NCBI GenBank assembly: GCA_022393335.1
Contig: JAJEKB010021383.1
Coordinates: 1,911,687 to 1,975,686, forward strand
From: Macrotrachela quadricornifera
Lineage: Eukaryota; Rotifera; Eurotatoria; Philodinida; Philodinidae
Length of the DNA stretch: 64,000 bases
Direction: 5' to 3'
Positions 1-11,915 of this stretch are shown one piece after another (position 1 is the stretch's first letter; each line of letters begins with the position of its first letter). A model generated the notes under the pieces. That model was not told where the DNA came from. It made no database searches and saw only the letters and a list, made by a program, of their open reading frames with translations. A program made the translations under genes and the position numbers.

Positions 1-1537
1 GGACATGCTATTCGTACAATATATAAAGGTACACGTTGTACAAGTGCAGATTTTATTTCTAATTTTGAAAAACCAAATCTCAAAGTACAAACAAATGTAT
101 TTGTGGATCGAATCATTCTAGAAAAGAATAATGATAAAGATGAATACAAAGCAATTGGTGTAGAAGCGCATGATGATATAACTGGTGAGACATTAATTAT
201 GAAAGCAAGAAAAGAAATTATTTTAAGTGCTGGGTAAATGAGATTTTTGAAAAATTAATTTTATTCATATTTTTAATAATAGTGCTTATAATTCTCCAAT
301 GATTCTTATGCATTCTGGTATTGGTTGTAAGAAACATCTTGCCGAAGTAGGTATCAACTGTAAGATTGATTTGCCTGGTGTTGGTAGTAATCTTCTAGAT
401 CATCCAATTGTATGTATAATATTCATTAGTTTATTTATAAGATATTCAAAAATAGTTTTTAGGTTTATACATCTTATCAAATTTCTGATCCAAGTCTGAC
501 ATTAAATCAATTTCGTTATCATAATTCAGATGTTCTTGAATCATCAATCAAAGAGTGGCATGATAGTAAAACAGGATTCATGTCAAGATTTCCGTTTGGT
601 CCTTTTGCACTTACACGAATTGATAAGACAATTCAAGATCCTGTTTGGGAAGCTGAAAAATCTCTACATCAGAATGATAATCAGTCAAACAATGATCCAA
701 GTGGACAATTACCAAATCAACCTCATATTGAGTTTTGGACTACTGAAATATACATCGGTCCACCGCATTGTCAACATACAGGTAAGCTAATTATATTTAA
801 AAGAATTATTCTATCGAATACTTGTAAATTGAAGTCATTCTAGAATAAACTCTATGTTTCGAATTCATAATCTTAGTTATATTAATAATTAAAATTGTAT
901 AGAATAGATCAATGTTTAGATACATAAAATTAAAGAAAGAACGTAGTTTCTATTTAAAACATTTAATTTCATGGTATTTTTTTTGTTTTTTTTAAAATAT
1001 TTCAACATTTTAGAGGAAACTCCGTATAATCCAGTAAATGGTGAAGGTTCTTTTACATTAATTACTTTTCTTTGCGGAGCACAACAGAGAGGCTCAGTAC
1101 GTCTTTCATCAAATGATCCAACAAGTAAACCAATCATTGATCATGCTCATCTTGATAATGAGCTTGATGTTGCTGTACTTGCTGAGGGTTGTCGTTTGGG
1201 TCACGAAGTAGTAATGAAAGGTTGTGGAACAAAAGATATTGTTATGGGTTTATGGCCAAAAACAGCACCTCTTCCAAAGGATACAGCTAGTTGGAAAGAG
1301 CATGTGCGAGCATTTTCGAGTACTTGTTTTCATCCAGGTGGTACATGTAAAATGGCTCCTGATAGTGATTCTATGGGTGTAGTGGATAGTCGTCTTCGTG
1401 TGCGAAATGTAGTTGGTTTACGAGTGGCTGATGTTTCAATTTTACCTATACTTAATAGTGGACATACACAAGCACCTGCCTATGCCATTGGTGAAAAAGC
1501 AGCTTATATGATATTACAGGATGCTAATACTTCGTAA
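1..1537 (+). CDS. GMC oxidoreductase (choline dehydrogenase-like), 5'-truncated by the window edge
   Basis: Likely an FAD-dependent alcohol/choline-type oxidoreductase; only the C-terminal part is in the window. Exons read 1-233, 283-409, 463-781 and 1014-1537, with GT-AG introns of 48, 53 and 232 nt and a continuous phase. The first exon ends in EIILSAG and the second continues [14 protein letters not shown], the conserved GMC signature-2 region. The last exon carries the C-terminal GMC domain: HPGGTCKM holds the active-site His, and [17 protein letters not shown] matches the second catalytic His/Asn region and the C-terminal FAD-contacting stretch. These motifs are characteristic of GMC_oxred_N/GMC_oxred_C proteins. 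The substrate cannot be told from sequence. The FAD-binding N-terminus must lie upstream of base 1. No frameshift or internal stop is seen, so it looks functional. Fold assignment is very safe; the exact enzyme is not. Confidence 0.93.
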
Positions 1538-1748
1538 TATACAGAAAATTTTACAAACAAACTCTTCTTTCAACGTTGACAGAGCAACAATATGTATTTA
1601 ATCATTTTATTTAAGTTATTCTTTCTTGTTATATTTTATTTCAATTGATCAGTAATTCTTTTTCTTTAAATTTTTATGGCATCGGTGAACTAAAATAAAT
1701 AACTTAGTTTACTTTGTGAGTTGATATATTGATTAGATATGTGGATTT

Positions 1749-3056
1749 TTTAGGTGGTGCCATGCGAATTTCAAGTGGAGATTTTTTTCGCAGTCATTTT
1801 ACATCATTGGATAGAGTGTGAGCTGCTGATTACGAAAATTCATCTTTTAGCCTTAGGAAACATTTTCTGTCAGTTACGAAATATTTGAGAGGTATCGGTT
1901 TTCGAGAAAAACACCACTTTTCTCGAAATATGCAGAATTTTCAGCTTTTGTTTTTATTTTACATCTGAAAATAATGTTTTCAGATTCAGCATCAAAGACT
2001 GAATAGGAAAACGTTCTTAAACCGACTCGACACTGTAAACCCAACTGGTGGTGGCGCTTCGAATTGCATCGAATGCCTACGTATAGGTCAGTTTTGTAAA
2101 CCTATCTAGTTTTTCTACGTAAGTGACAAAGGCAAATATTTTATCTCATTTAACTCACTACACTACCAGTGACAAAGTTACCTATCCTTTTTTATTTTGA
2201 GAAAACTCGTTTTTACTGTTACCATAATCGTTTTAGACAATACTTAACAATTTTTGAATTCAAATAAGGCTTTTAGTCAAAAAATATAATACAGATTCTG
2301 AATCAGCACAATAACTGAGTGAAATGAAGTATCTTTCAAGTTAATTTGATAACTTTCATTTTTTGACATATATATAAAACTTTTAGTTCTCTGACGATAC
2401 CTGAAAAAATGAAGAAAAATGAAAGTTGTCAAATTAACTTGAAGGATAGTTCATTTGACTCAGTTTTTTGTACTGACCCCGAACCTGTATCTAGTTTCCG
2501 ATAAAAAGTTTTATTTGAATTCAAAAATCATTGGATGATCTCTAAAATGGTTACGCAACAGTAAAAACGAGTTTTCTCAACATCGAAAAAGAAAGAAAAA
2601 TAAAGGATATGTGACTTTGTGACCAGTAATATGATGAATAGAATTGAATAAAATATTTGACTCCATCGCTTAAGCAAAAAAAACTAGATTAGTCTACAAG
2701 ATTGATCTATATATGGTGCATTCGATCCGGTTTGAAGCGCCACCACCAGTAGGGTTTTGAGTATCCAGTCGATTTAAGAAATTTTTTCTATTCAGTTTTT
2801 GTTGCTGAATCTGAAAATATTATTTTCAGATGCAAAATAAAAGAATAAAGTAGAAAATTCTACACATTTCGAGAAAAGATGTGTTTTTCTCGAAAAACGA
2901 TACCTCTCAAATATTTTGTACTTTTCGATCGAATGGAAGTATTTGCTAAGCCTTAAAAGTGGATTCTCGTGATCAACAACTCACACTTTATCCGATAATG
3001 GAAAAAAACTACGAAAAAGGCTTTACTTGAAGTTTGAATTGTCTACACCTTACTAA
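1749..3056. mobile_element. 1.3 kb foldback (long inverted repeat) element
   Basis: Two arms of about 600 bp are reverse complements of each other: left about 1751-2365, right about 2417-3056, with a loop of about 50 bp. Matching landmarks include GGTGGTGGCGCTTC near 2049 against GAAGCGCCACCACC near 2736; TTTCGAGAAAAACACC near 1902 against its complement near 2890; and the inner pair CTTTCAAGTTAATTTG near 2334 and CAAATTAACTTGAAGG near 2428. The arms are diverged, so this is an old insertion. No protein is encoded. It looks like a non-autonomous foldback/MITE-type DNA element; the superfamily is not assignable because the ends and target duplication are unclear. Confidence 0.85.
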
Positions 3057-5314
3057 ACTTGAAATTTTCATTTATAATTAAGTTGCTATTAAACAGTTCA
3101 TTTTCGGAAAGTTGTAAATATCTTTATCAAACGAATGAATGATTTTTAATATTTTAGATGATCCGTGGCACGAAAATTGTATCTTTGTCAAATATAAGAT
3201 AAAACTTGTAAAAAGGAACAACAATTCAAACAAGTTTTATTCAAAAACGACTAGTTTTAAGTATCCGTTTTATCATCTCATTTTAAATAAATTAAACATT
3301 AACGAATAAGAATTAAAACTAATATTTACATTGTGGCGCAGAGTTAGAATCAGATCTGCTATTTTGCCAGCTGTTGAGCTGGTTGAACTTCTAAAATTAG
3401 CTGTTGGTCGTTGATTTTTAGACTATTAACGATTCAAAAATACGAACTTTAGAGGTGTGTCAGCTGGTAAACCTCTAGAAATCATTAAAGTCGCACCTAG
3501 AAATTTTAGCTCAAACTTTCTTATCATATAATGAGCGTCTTGAACTATGTTTAACGTATTGGCTACGATCATAAAAGATTAACAGTCATCAGAAGTAAAA
3601 TTTATTTTAATTATGGAATTTCCACCTCCAAATTCCCAGATCACTCTTTTGATTTGATCTTAATTGACTGTTAGAAACTCTTCATAAAAAATAATTTTCA
3701 ATTTATGTTTTTATTAAAAAAAAATTAGAACAGTCTTATACCATTATGAAAGTTATGCCAACTATTAGGCTCATATCATTTTGAAAAGTATATGGTTAAT
3801 CCAAATTTGATCGAAAAGAGAAATGTCGCCAGGTGAAAATATTGAATGATAAATATGCCGAAATGTTGAAAGGTCGACAGGCATAAAATCTCTTGGGGTA
3901 GTGATGAGAGTGCGAGTGAAGTCAAAGTAAGGATGAGGAATAAAATGAAGATGAAAGCTAGAGTAAGAATAGCATCAGAGTGAGATCATACTCATCCTCA
4001 CAGTTTTACTTACAGCATCGTCTTCGATGATTTTACACATCGACCTTTTTATTTTTCGCTATTTTTTTCTTTCGATAGTTTTTTCGATAATCCTACCTTT
4101 GATATTTTTGCTGTCTACATTTTACTTTCGACATCAGTTGGGGGAATCATACTAGACTATCAACACTGATTAAGTCGGTCTTTATAAAGAAAACCATTCA
4201 AGTCGAACTGTTTCTTTTTAAGATGAAAAAATTACGTTCGCAACCGTCTGTTAATATAGCCGAACAAGTACCTTGAATATGCTCTTTTGCTGCACGCTAT
4301 CAACATATTTCTATTATTGTCAGATGCATAAAGTGGGTAATGTGACGAATAAGATCGAACCATAAGACATTTTTTAATCAACAGATGAAACTTATATTTC
4401 GACGTGTTTTCCGATTGTATTAATTTTGATCTATTATCGATTTTGATGAACCAAAGAAATAACACTATGTAACTAGTTTCTCTTTGATATTTTCACATAA
4501 GTGCTCAATTTTTTCAAGCATTAATTAGATACACTTGTGGTTATCCAAAGACGAATCCAGGACCTTTTCTAATTGTCTAGAATGTTTGTCACATTTATTT
4601 CTCTTTATTATCAAATTTGTAATTACATTGGTCTTTATTTTATCTCGTAATTTTAATTTTGATGTATTCTTTGTTTCCACCACTCTTTCACAGAATACCA
4701 TTTCCATTAGTTTGTGGTTTTCTTATTACACTAGTATGTATAAGACAAGAAAGAAAAGATTTACATTCCTTATTACATTACATAGCATACTTGCATTAAC
4801 GTTATTTGAAATCGATTAAAGTTTTTTATGACTGAATACGACCTAGTCTTGTGTATCAAATAAAAATTGTACACTTATGTACCAATCAGATATCTGTCTA
4901 GGCACGCTATTGATCTAAACCATGTGGGAATTTTCTTAGTCTCAATAAATGTTACTCATAAGCAAAATATGAAATTAAACCGCGTCCAACTGGTTGATAG
5001 GTTCTCTTATATGATTTTTTTAAGCTTTCAGATATTCTAGGCAACTCTTATTTCAACAGCCATTCAACATGTCGAACTATTTCCTCATTAGTACTATTGT
5101 TAGTAAACGAGAATGCAATATTTTTTTTGCAAAATAAACGAAATATATTGATCGAACCATATTGTTTTTCATTCTTCTTCGTCGTCGTCATATATGTAGT
5201 AATGACGATAAAATGAAAAAAAGAAAGAAAGCATCATTATGCTCTTGAGTAACTCGATACTGCTGTTTAGATCGTCTCACACAGGTTTGCATGTCTTATC
5301 ATTATCATCGTTAC
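3057..5314. other. Intergenic, no gene recognised
   Basis: AT-rich sequence with only short unsupported open frames. A purine-rich + strand stretch lies at about 3897-3990. Nothing else stands out. Confidence 0.6.
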
Positions 5315-5321
5315 TATAAAA
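5315..5321 (+). promoter_or_regulatory. TATA box of the secreted-protein gene at 5372
   Basis: TATAAAA lies 51 nt upstream of the ATG, which places a start of transcription near 5345 and leaves a short 5' UTR. This is inferred from spacing only. Confidence 0.5.
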
Positions 5322-5371
5322 GTCAATGATATTCTGCGCAGTCGTCAATATTTTATCTTTTCTTACTCATC

Positions 5372-5836
5372 ATGTCACCCACTATATTATTCATCATTTT
5401 GCTTGCTATAACGGCTGCTCGAGCAGTGCCCATCCAAGATGGACCATGCGATGTACAAGCATATAAAAGTAATGATTGTGTAGCAACTTTCTTTGTCTCA
5501 CGTGATTGCCCATCGGCTATTCTTGATTTGACTCACATTGATTTTCTTATATCGTGCAGTTCGGTCAATTTGCGTTGGGCCTATCCAGCAAACAATCTGA
5601 CTTTGGTCATTGGAACACAGCCAAATCGAGCATTCACAGTTACTATTGATAACGATCAATTGATAAATGTTGTCTCACATATCTATCGAATTATTGACAA
5701 TCAAGAAATAGAAGTGACAACGAAAGATCATAAGTTAGTTCAAAAATCGGATTCACATGATCAAGTTAAACTCAAATTAGACGTTCCACCAGAATTGATG
5801 CCTTATCTACTCTTTGTCAACTATGATATTAATTAA
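5372..5836 (+). CDS. Small secreted protein, unknown function (154 aa)
   Basis: Intronless frame of 154 residues. Residues 1-18 form a clear signal peptide (MSPTILFIILLAITAARA, with a cleavage site after the Ala), so the product is predicted to be secreted. The mature part is about 135 residues, acidic to neutral, with four cysteines in its first half (CDVQ, NDCV, RDCP, ISCSS) that could form two disulfides. The rest is rich in beta-branched residues and may be a beta-sandwich. No family is recognised. A TATA box lies at 5315, the ATG context is good, and an AATAAA at 5872-5877 follows the stop by only 35 nt. A perfect 9-bp hairpin (5840-5859) sits between stop and poly(A) signal. Gene-like structure is well supported; function is unknown. 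Confidence 0.8.
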   Translation: MSPTILFIILLAITAARAVPIQDGPCDVQAYKSNDCVATFFVSRDCPSAILDLTHIDFLISCSSVNLRWAYPANNLTLVIGTQPNRAFTVTIDNDQLINVVSHIYRIIDNQEIEVTTKDHKLVQKSDSHDQVKLKLDVPPELMPYLLFVNYDIN

Positions 5837-5839
5837 ACA

Positions 5840-5859
5840 GTGAAATCAGTTGATTTCAC
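5840..5859 (+). other. Perfect hairpin in the 3' UTR of the 5372 gene
   Basis: GTGAAATCA, then a 2-nt GT, then TGATTTCAC: a 20-nt palindrome starting 3 nt after the stop codon and ending 12 nt before the AATAAA signal. It could be an mRNA stem-loop or a DNA-binding palindrome; its role is unknown. Confidence 0.5.
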
Positions 5860-5879
5860 CGATATTTGATGAATAAAAT

Positions 5880-7189
5880 GTAGAGAAAAGCAAATCATGC
5901 CGAATAGAATTAGTTTTGAATAAGGCTCTTTCATGTATACAAAGACATTCTACATGCTGAATGATAGACTTCTGATATAAATCACCAATGCTCTCAACAG
6001 ATGCGAGAGAACTAATGAATTTAAACATCTATAGAGAGGTCTTAGATGAATGCTTGTATATTTGTAGTCTGACAACCATACTCTTAAGAAAACTATTTTA
6101 TAATATAAGATATGGGTGAGTGCGAGCCATAGATTGGATAAGCACTTGAGCTTACAAGAGAGCTTCTCACGTGAGGGTGAGAGCGAACAATGCAATATTG
6201 ATATCTTCGCACCAAAGAATGATAAGGTTTTACAATTTTTTTGCATAAACTATATTTCATAGTGGACATAGAAAACGTATTGTTTTGGCACTGACATAGA
6301 TCTCTAACCTCAAATGTTAGGCTTTTTTTGCCTAGAATGCATAGCAATTTCCTCACCTACTCAATAAAATTATCTTGGACGTACAGGAACTTATGGGAAA
6401 AATAGAATGACCTTTAGAATCTTCATTATATCGAAAAAAGTGTATTGTTTGTGACTACTGCACAATATTGTTCACACAAAAAAAGAACTATAGAATCTGT
6501 ATTTTTGAGGAGTTCATTCATTAGTAATAGTAGATCGATATTCATTGATGGAACTCATTATTGTTTACGCAATCAATTCTTAAATTCCTATTTTTCTAAG
6601 ATTCACGTTGTAATTTTTCAAATTGAATCTACAATTATCTAAAATATGTTATTAATTTACTTCAATTTAATCCATAGACTTCACAAGATTATTCTCAGTT
6701 TAATGCAATCCTCTATTTCTAAAAATTATTTTCAATTTAACTTATTTAAATGATGAAGTAACATAAATTGATGCAAATAAATGGATCATTTGTTAAAACA
6801 AAATATATAATTTAACATTCACTAATATAAATAGTGAAATATTACTCGTTTTCTCTTATGCTTCTGTTCGTCTATTTATCAACAAATGATATTTGCTGAA
6901 GAACATGCAAAAATGAGGCAACAGTAAAATGCGCATGTTAGAAAGATAACTGATACATGTATATCTTATTTTTCGTTCAAGACAAACCTTTACCTTAATG
7001 TTTATACCAAAAAAAAGCAAGAAGTTGTTCTTGCTGCATAAAATCGAATAAAAAGAAACAAATTTTTTTATTTTTTTTCCTGTAAAAATATTTTATATAT
7101 AACGCACCATGAATCATTCATACAAATTGTGAATTGTAATATAAATATTTGTTGTACAGACATCCATTTGAAGCTAAATAATATAGTGG
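5880..7189. other. Intergenic, no gene recognised
   Basis: AT-rich; the open frames are short and overlap on both strands without codon-like composition. No repeat structure noticed. Confidence 0.5.
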
Positions 7190-8500
7190 TGCTAGTCGAA
7201 CATTTCTATTGAACAATTTATTGATACATTATTCACACAACTATAGTTGAAAAATAATTGAAACCGACACCTGAACGTGATAGTCAAACACTTACAGTAA
7301 CGCTTTCGGAAATGAAATTTTTTAAATGGCTTGGCATCAATGGAACAATGGCGTTTCAAGCTAAGCAACGTCAATATCATGAGTTTTGGTGCAAACATAA
7401 AAAGCTTTTTGAATTAAATATGAAACGTTTAGACAGCTATTATCAAACTTGAAACATCCTGTCGTGTATCTGGATATGTGAAATTGAAGCGCAGATTTGA
7501 TATTATATCAATCGAACAATCAGGTCATGATGTCACAATTTATGCAAAATCCATTTACAGGAATTTTGAAACTTCAACATAAGTTGATTACAGTCGATCT
7601 AAAATAGTTCTCAACCCCAGTCGTCTGCATGGTTCCTTTCCGTTTGCAGGTAATCGTTTTAGATTTGTTCTAAGAGTAAATGTGAATGAAACATGAGAAC
7701 ATAATAGCTCCACTTTATGGTCATTTTCAAGATCTGGAGCTTTTATGGACTAATAGATTTCGTCTTGATCAACAACAAAGTGAAAGTTATATAAAGGATC
7801 GTTGAATTTTAGCACGACGATGTCTTATATGCAATGGAACTATCTGCTAGTTCAGGCATGTAGGTCGGATTATTAGGTGCTTAGTGTTTGGCATGGCATA
7901 TTGGTTATGGAATAATATATTCTGAACATCGTCATCCTCTGTTGATTGATTATAATCATGAGCACCAACAGGCAACAGAGTAAGTTTAATTTGAAAATGA
8001 GATTATATTTCGCAATATAGGTGTTAGTTCGACAATTTTAAGCTCAATCCGAAATTTTATATTACAAACTACTAATATTTTGATTGAACTTAATGATATA
8101 ATAGCAACATCATTGACCCTTGAAGGTTTGAAAGTTAACACTATACAATTGTTCAATTATTTGGCTCTTTCTTAAATTGAGCATTTATCGAGTTTTCAGA
8201 AATAGGAAATTAGTGTAAAACCAGATGTTGAAGTGATTAATCGTCTTTCAACGTCTTTAACAGATAATGTTCTTTATCATATTTTAATTCCGTTCGCTCC
8301 ATCAGCAGTAACAACACTTGAAGTAGTCCGTCAACTTATAAATCAATACGTCTCACTGTTATTCCTGATTTTGCTATAGAAGACGAATCATATTTGGCAG
8401 CAGTTTTTGCTATTATTCGTTCTAATTCAATAATTGTTACCATTTATAAATTGAATATGTATGATACCGTTTATTAAGCCAAATCAGACTACGTGATAAA
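7190..8500 (+). pseudogene. Decayed protein-coding remnant, family not recognised
   Basis: The stretch 7258-7452 is an open frame with a protein-like composition (for example SEMKFFKWLGINGTMAFQAK). Past its stop the reading continues in other frames with coding-like segments: near 7456 (SCRVSGYVKLKRRFDIISIE), near 7610 (NPSRLHGSFPFAGNRFRFV) and near 8215 (ISVKPDVEVINRLSTSLTDN). Stops and frame changes separate these pieces, so it is unlikely to be expressed as one protein. No family could be named. It may be a dead cellular gene or the coding part of a dead transposon. Confidence 0.4.
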
Positions 8501-8509
8501 GTAGAACAA

Positions 8510-9929
8510 AAGAAGCATAAATGAGTCATAATAAGGTTTATCTGTTGTTATTTTACTATTCTGAACATCCTTATTCGACATACTTTGTCAAACTCGTATG
8601 ATTAGAGACATTAGATTTCATACACAGATTCGAAATCGACTTCATATATTCTGATAATCAGTTAGATATTTTAGTGTTAAATGATCCAATTGGCTCCTCA
8701 CCCACAGAATAACTACATATTATCATTCAAAATAATTAAAGAAACAGACCAAGAAAGTAGTGAGCCAGTACATTTTTCTCAATCTTTTATCATACGAAGA
8801 CATACCCTTATTGTATCTTAAGTAACTAATTTTAAAACAGTAACACCGAATTTAACAAAAAGTCATCTGTAACTTATTATTACATTTAAATCGAGAACTG
8901 ATACAATAAATCTTAATTCTTGTAAGAAGTTTGTAAACACACGGAATACGAAGGATATTAGTAAGATTTAGAATAAGACCTGGTAAACATAATCTCTTCT
9001 ACACATAGATTGCATCCGTTTCAACTAGTCAAGTAACTAAACTATTCAGAAAGCCTTATAAAAATGATCTAAAGTTGGTAAAATGAACTTTGTATTCAAC
9101 TAATTAACTACCGATTGACTAACATTTGAGTTGTGTACCAGTGTCGATTAAGACATCGATGATCAGCTAACAGAATGCGTTAGGTAGGTTCAGAAGTCAA
9201 TTGAATTTGAATTCGGATTTCGATATTGAAATTATGAATCTAATAGAGTCTAGTTCAGAGTAAGATCAAATTATAGTTTCACTATTGTGAAAGTATCATT
9301 GAGAAACTCTGAGAAATGCATAAAATATCCTATCAGTGTACTAGATATAATCTGGGAAAAGTAACTATTATCTTTGAAACAACTACAGGGTTCGTCTTGG
9401 AGAATTTCTTCAAGGATAGTGAAAGTGTGATCCCAATCCGAGACTAAAAGCGTTTATCTAAACCCAAAATGGTTTTATTAACGCGATTCAAATCTGAATT
9501 CGAAAAACTTAGATCTAATAAACTCTATCGGTTAGTCTGATCCAGTATGAACTTTTTGAATTGGTATCAATACCATTTGTTGGAATTTTAGGATCATTTT
9601 CAACTCTGAGAAATACTGCGTTAATACATTTTCATCTTACACCAGCATATATGTTATAAAGCGCTTTTTATTGAATAATGGGCTCTGTGAATCTTTGGGT
9701 CTGTGTTTGCTAGTTATTACCCACTTATTTAAGGTTATTTTTTTATAAAAATCTATTCGACTTGTTTTTACTGTAGTGCTGGAGGCGTTTCATACTATTA
9801 CAGAATGTTCTATATAAATACGATAAATGAAAATAAAAAAAATCTTACATTGATACTTTATCTTTAATTATAGAATGAAAAATGATATGCTCGTGAGAAT
9901 ATAATCATCTGTTTTTCTTTTCTCAAATC
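8510..9929. other. Intergenic with a weak diverged direct repeat
   Basis: No gene is seen. Segments at about 9195-9330 and 9480-9620 share several short blocks in the same order (TCTAATA...CTCT, GATCATT, AACTCTGAGAAAT), suggesting an old tandem duplication with a period of about 290 bp. This is by eye and weak. Confidence 0.35.
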
Positions 9930-9936
9930 TATAAAA
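9930..9936 (+). promoter_or_regulatory. TATA box of the cysteine-rich peptide gene
   Basis: TATAAAA lies 19 nt before the upstream ATG (9949) and 64 nt before the in-frame ATG at 9994. With a start of transcription about 30 nt downstream (near 9960), the 9949 ATG would fall outside the mRNA. This favours 9994 as the real start. Confidence 0.5.
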
Positions 9937-9993
9937 CACGAAACAACTATGCATATTGCATTGTTTCTTCTAACGAAATCTGAATTCAGCATC

Positions 9994-10191
9994 ATGACTT
10001 TCACAAAGTTAATTCTATTTACAGTAATGGTGGTATTCATGATTGGTTGCTATACAATGATGGTTCAAGGTAGTCCTATGGTCGAGTCCCGAGCAACCTG
10101 CAGAGGACTGTTTGATGCACCATGCAAAGGTATGTGTATCTGTGGATTTGTACCACCATGCACATGTATGTCCGGCGGCATCGGAAAATAA
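9994..10191 (+). CDS. Small secreted cysteine-rich peptide (65 aa)
   Basis: From the ATG at 9994 the frame gives 65 residues: a hydrophobic signal peptide (MTFTKLILFTVMVVFMIGC, continuing to about VQG) and a mature segment of about 35 residues with six cysteines in the pattern C-x7-C-x3-C-x-C-x5-C-x-C, ending GGIGK. The spacing suggests a compact disulfide-rich fold. Such secreted peptides can be antimicrobial, toxin-like or structural; nothing in the sequence decides between them and no family is recognised. The upstream ATG at 9949 would add 15 residues ahead of the signal and is disfavoured by the TATA position. AATAAA lies at 10267-10272, 75 nt after the stop. Single exon. Confidence 0.7.
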   Translation: MTFTKLILFTVMVVFMIGCYTMMVQGSPMVESRATCRGLFDAPCKGMCICGFVPPCTCMSGGIGK

Positions 10192-10272
10192 TCATATGAA
10201 GTGGTAATATAGACATTTAATGTTGTTTTGATTCATGTTTTATGTAACATCTATAATGTTCACGTGAATAAA

Positions 10273-11915
10273 CACTATATTGAAAATCTGATTGTCAAAT
10301 ATTCTATCATATTTTAAGAAAAGTGAAAAAATTTTCGTATCGAAGCTAATGTCAATTTTGTTTCATCTAGAGAATGGATAGTGTACAAAAAAAATTGTCG
10401 ATTTCAAGTGATTTCTGTGCAAAATGATTCAATCCATAGAAAAAACATTTGTTCGTGTAAACGTCAAACCAGAAGATTTGCAGAATGAGATATTTTTCTA
10501 TGATACGTAAATATAAGATTCCAACATACTCTTCTCTTTTCCTTCATCATTGCACCTCCTCCTACATTCTCTCTGTGATGTCTCTCCTTCTTATCATTGC
10601 GAATAGTTTACATATATTTACGCTTTGCTTGTATGCAGTGTGTGTGGATTGGTGCAATAAACATGTACATATAGAATAAGCACATCACTACATTTATATA
10701 CAAAATATAACAAGTAACCAGAAAAAAACATTCGTCTTGTTTTACAAACTATCAAGAAAGAAAATTTCTTCATACTACGTTAAAACATTTGCTTCGTTAA
10801 AAACAAAATCAGTCAGTTTTTTGAAAGACTAAAATTACTACATTTCACATTAAACTCATGTTATAGCACTTATGATTCTACTGAATTTGTCGATCGCTTA
10901 ATACTGACATCTATTATTATCAACTGATTTAATACTTGTGTGGCTATTGAGCAAGTTTTCCTCCTCATGTTAAATAAGCTTTATTTGATAAAGTGTAAAG
11001 TGCATGGATATGCACATGGATAGTTACTTTTTTTGCTTCTAAAGCTTTGTATAGGACTTTGAACTTCAATTCTGACGAAATTATAATAATGCAACAATGA
11101 GATTTTTTTCTTCTTACAAAATTAAAAATTTACAAATAAATATAATATTGAAGAGAAATTCATATAAATGAATTGCTAGAAAAAGTACATGAAGTAGCTT
11201 AGATATTATTTGAGTATTTAAAAAAACTGTTGAATTTTCTAAATACCTATGATATACTAGTTTTGCCGTATATGTAATGAAATAGAATAAGGAATATTCA
11301 TGCGTTTTTTCATTACACATATTTCTGTGACTTTTCTTTATCTATTCGATTGGTATTTTCCGTTTGTTTTTTACTTGGTATTTTCTTTTCGTTTTTCTAC
11401 ACTTGGTGTTTTCCTTTTCTGTACTATATGTATTTTTTCTTCATTATTATACTTAATGGAATTGTTCCTTGCTTGTTCTGTAACACTCTATGGTTCTTTC
11501 CAATCCAAAGAATTTATCCAAGTCCTGTATGCATATATATATATATACTTTTTTTTTCTGTCCCTTCTTTCTTTCTTCTTTTTTACCTGTCCTTTTCATA
11601 TGCCACGTTGTGTTTGCCTTTCGCCGACACCTTTCTACATTGGAAAAAAACACTGCAGCATATGCTTCATGCACGTATAGAGTCTTTTTCTTGTTCTTTA
11701 TTTTGTTTTTTGCAACTGACGTCAATGATGACACGTTTGCTTACTCATTGAAGGTCTTTATATTGATAAAAATATTAGACTACACACCCATGTATGTATA
11801 TATGTTTTACTTTTTATTCTTTTAATTTCCTTTTGTTCTATGAAGTTGAATAATTGTTCAAGTAAATACTCTTATGAGTTGTAATATGAATCTTTTTATA
11901 CCCTTGTTATTTAGT
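10273..11915. other. Intergenic; pyrimidine-rich + strand at 11300-11840
   Basis: No supported gene. From about 11300 to 11840 the + strand is strongly T-rich with TTTT/CTTT runs and a short TA repeat near 11534. The overlapping frames in this tract, all rich in F/S/Y/C, are composition artefacts. Confidence 0.6.

Noticed and set aside
11300..11825. Cluster of overlapping open frames on both strands
   Set aside because: The + strand is pyrimidine-rich, so frames are F/S/L/Y/C-rich composition artefacts without start context or family resemblance.
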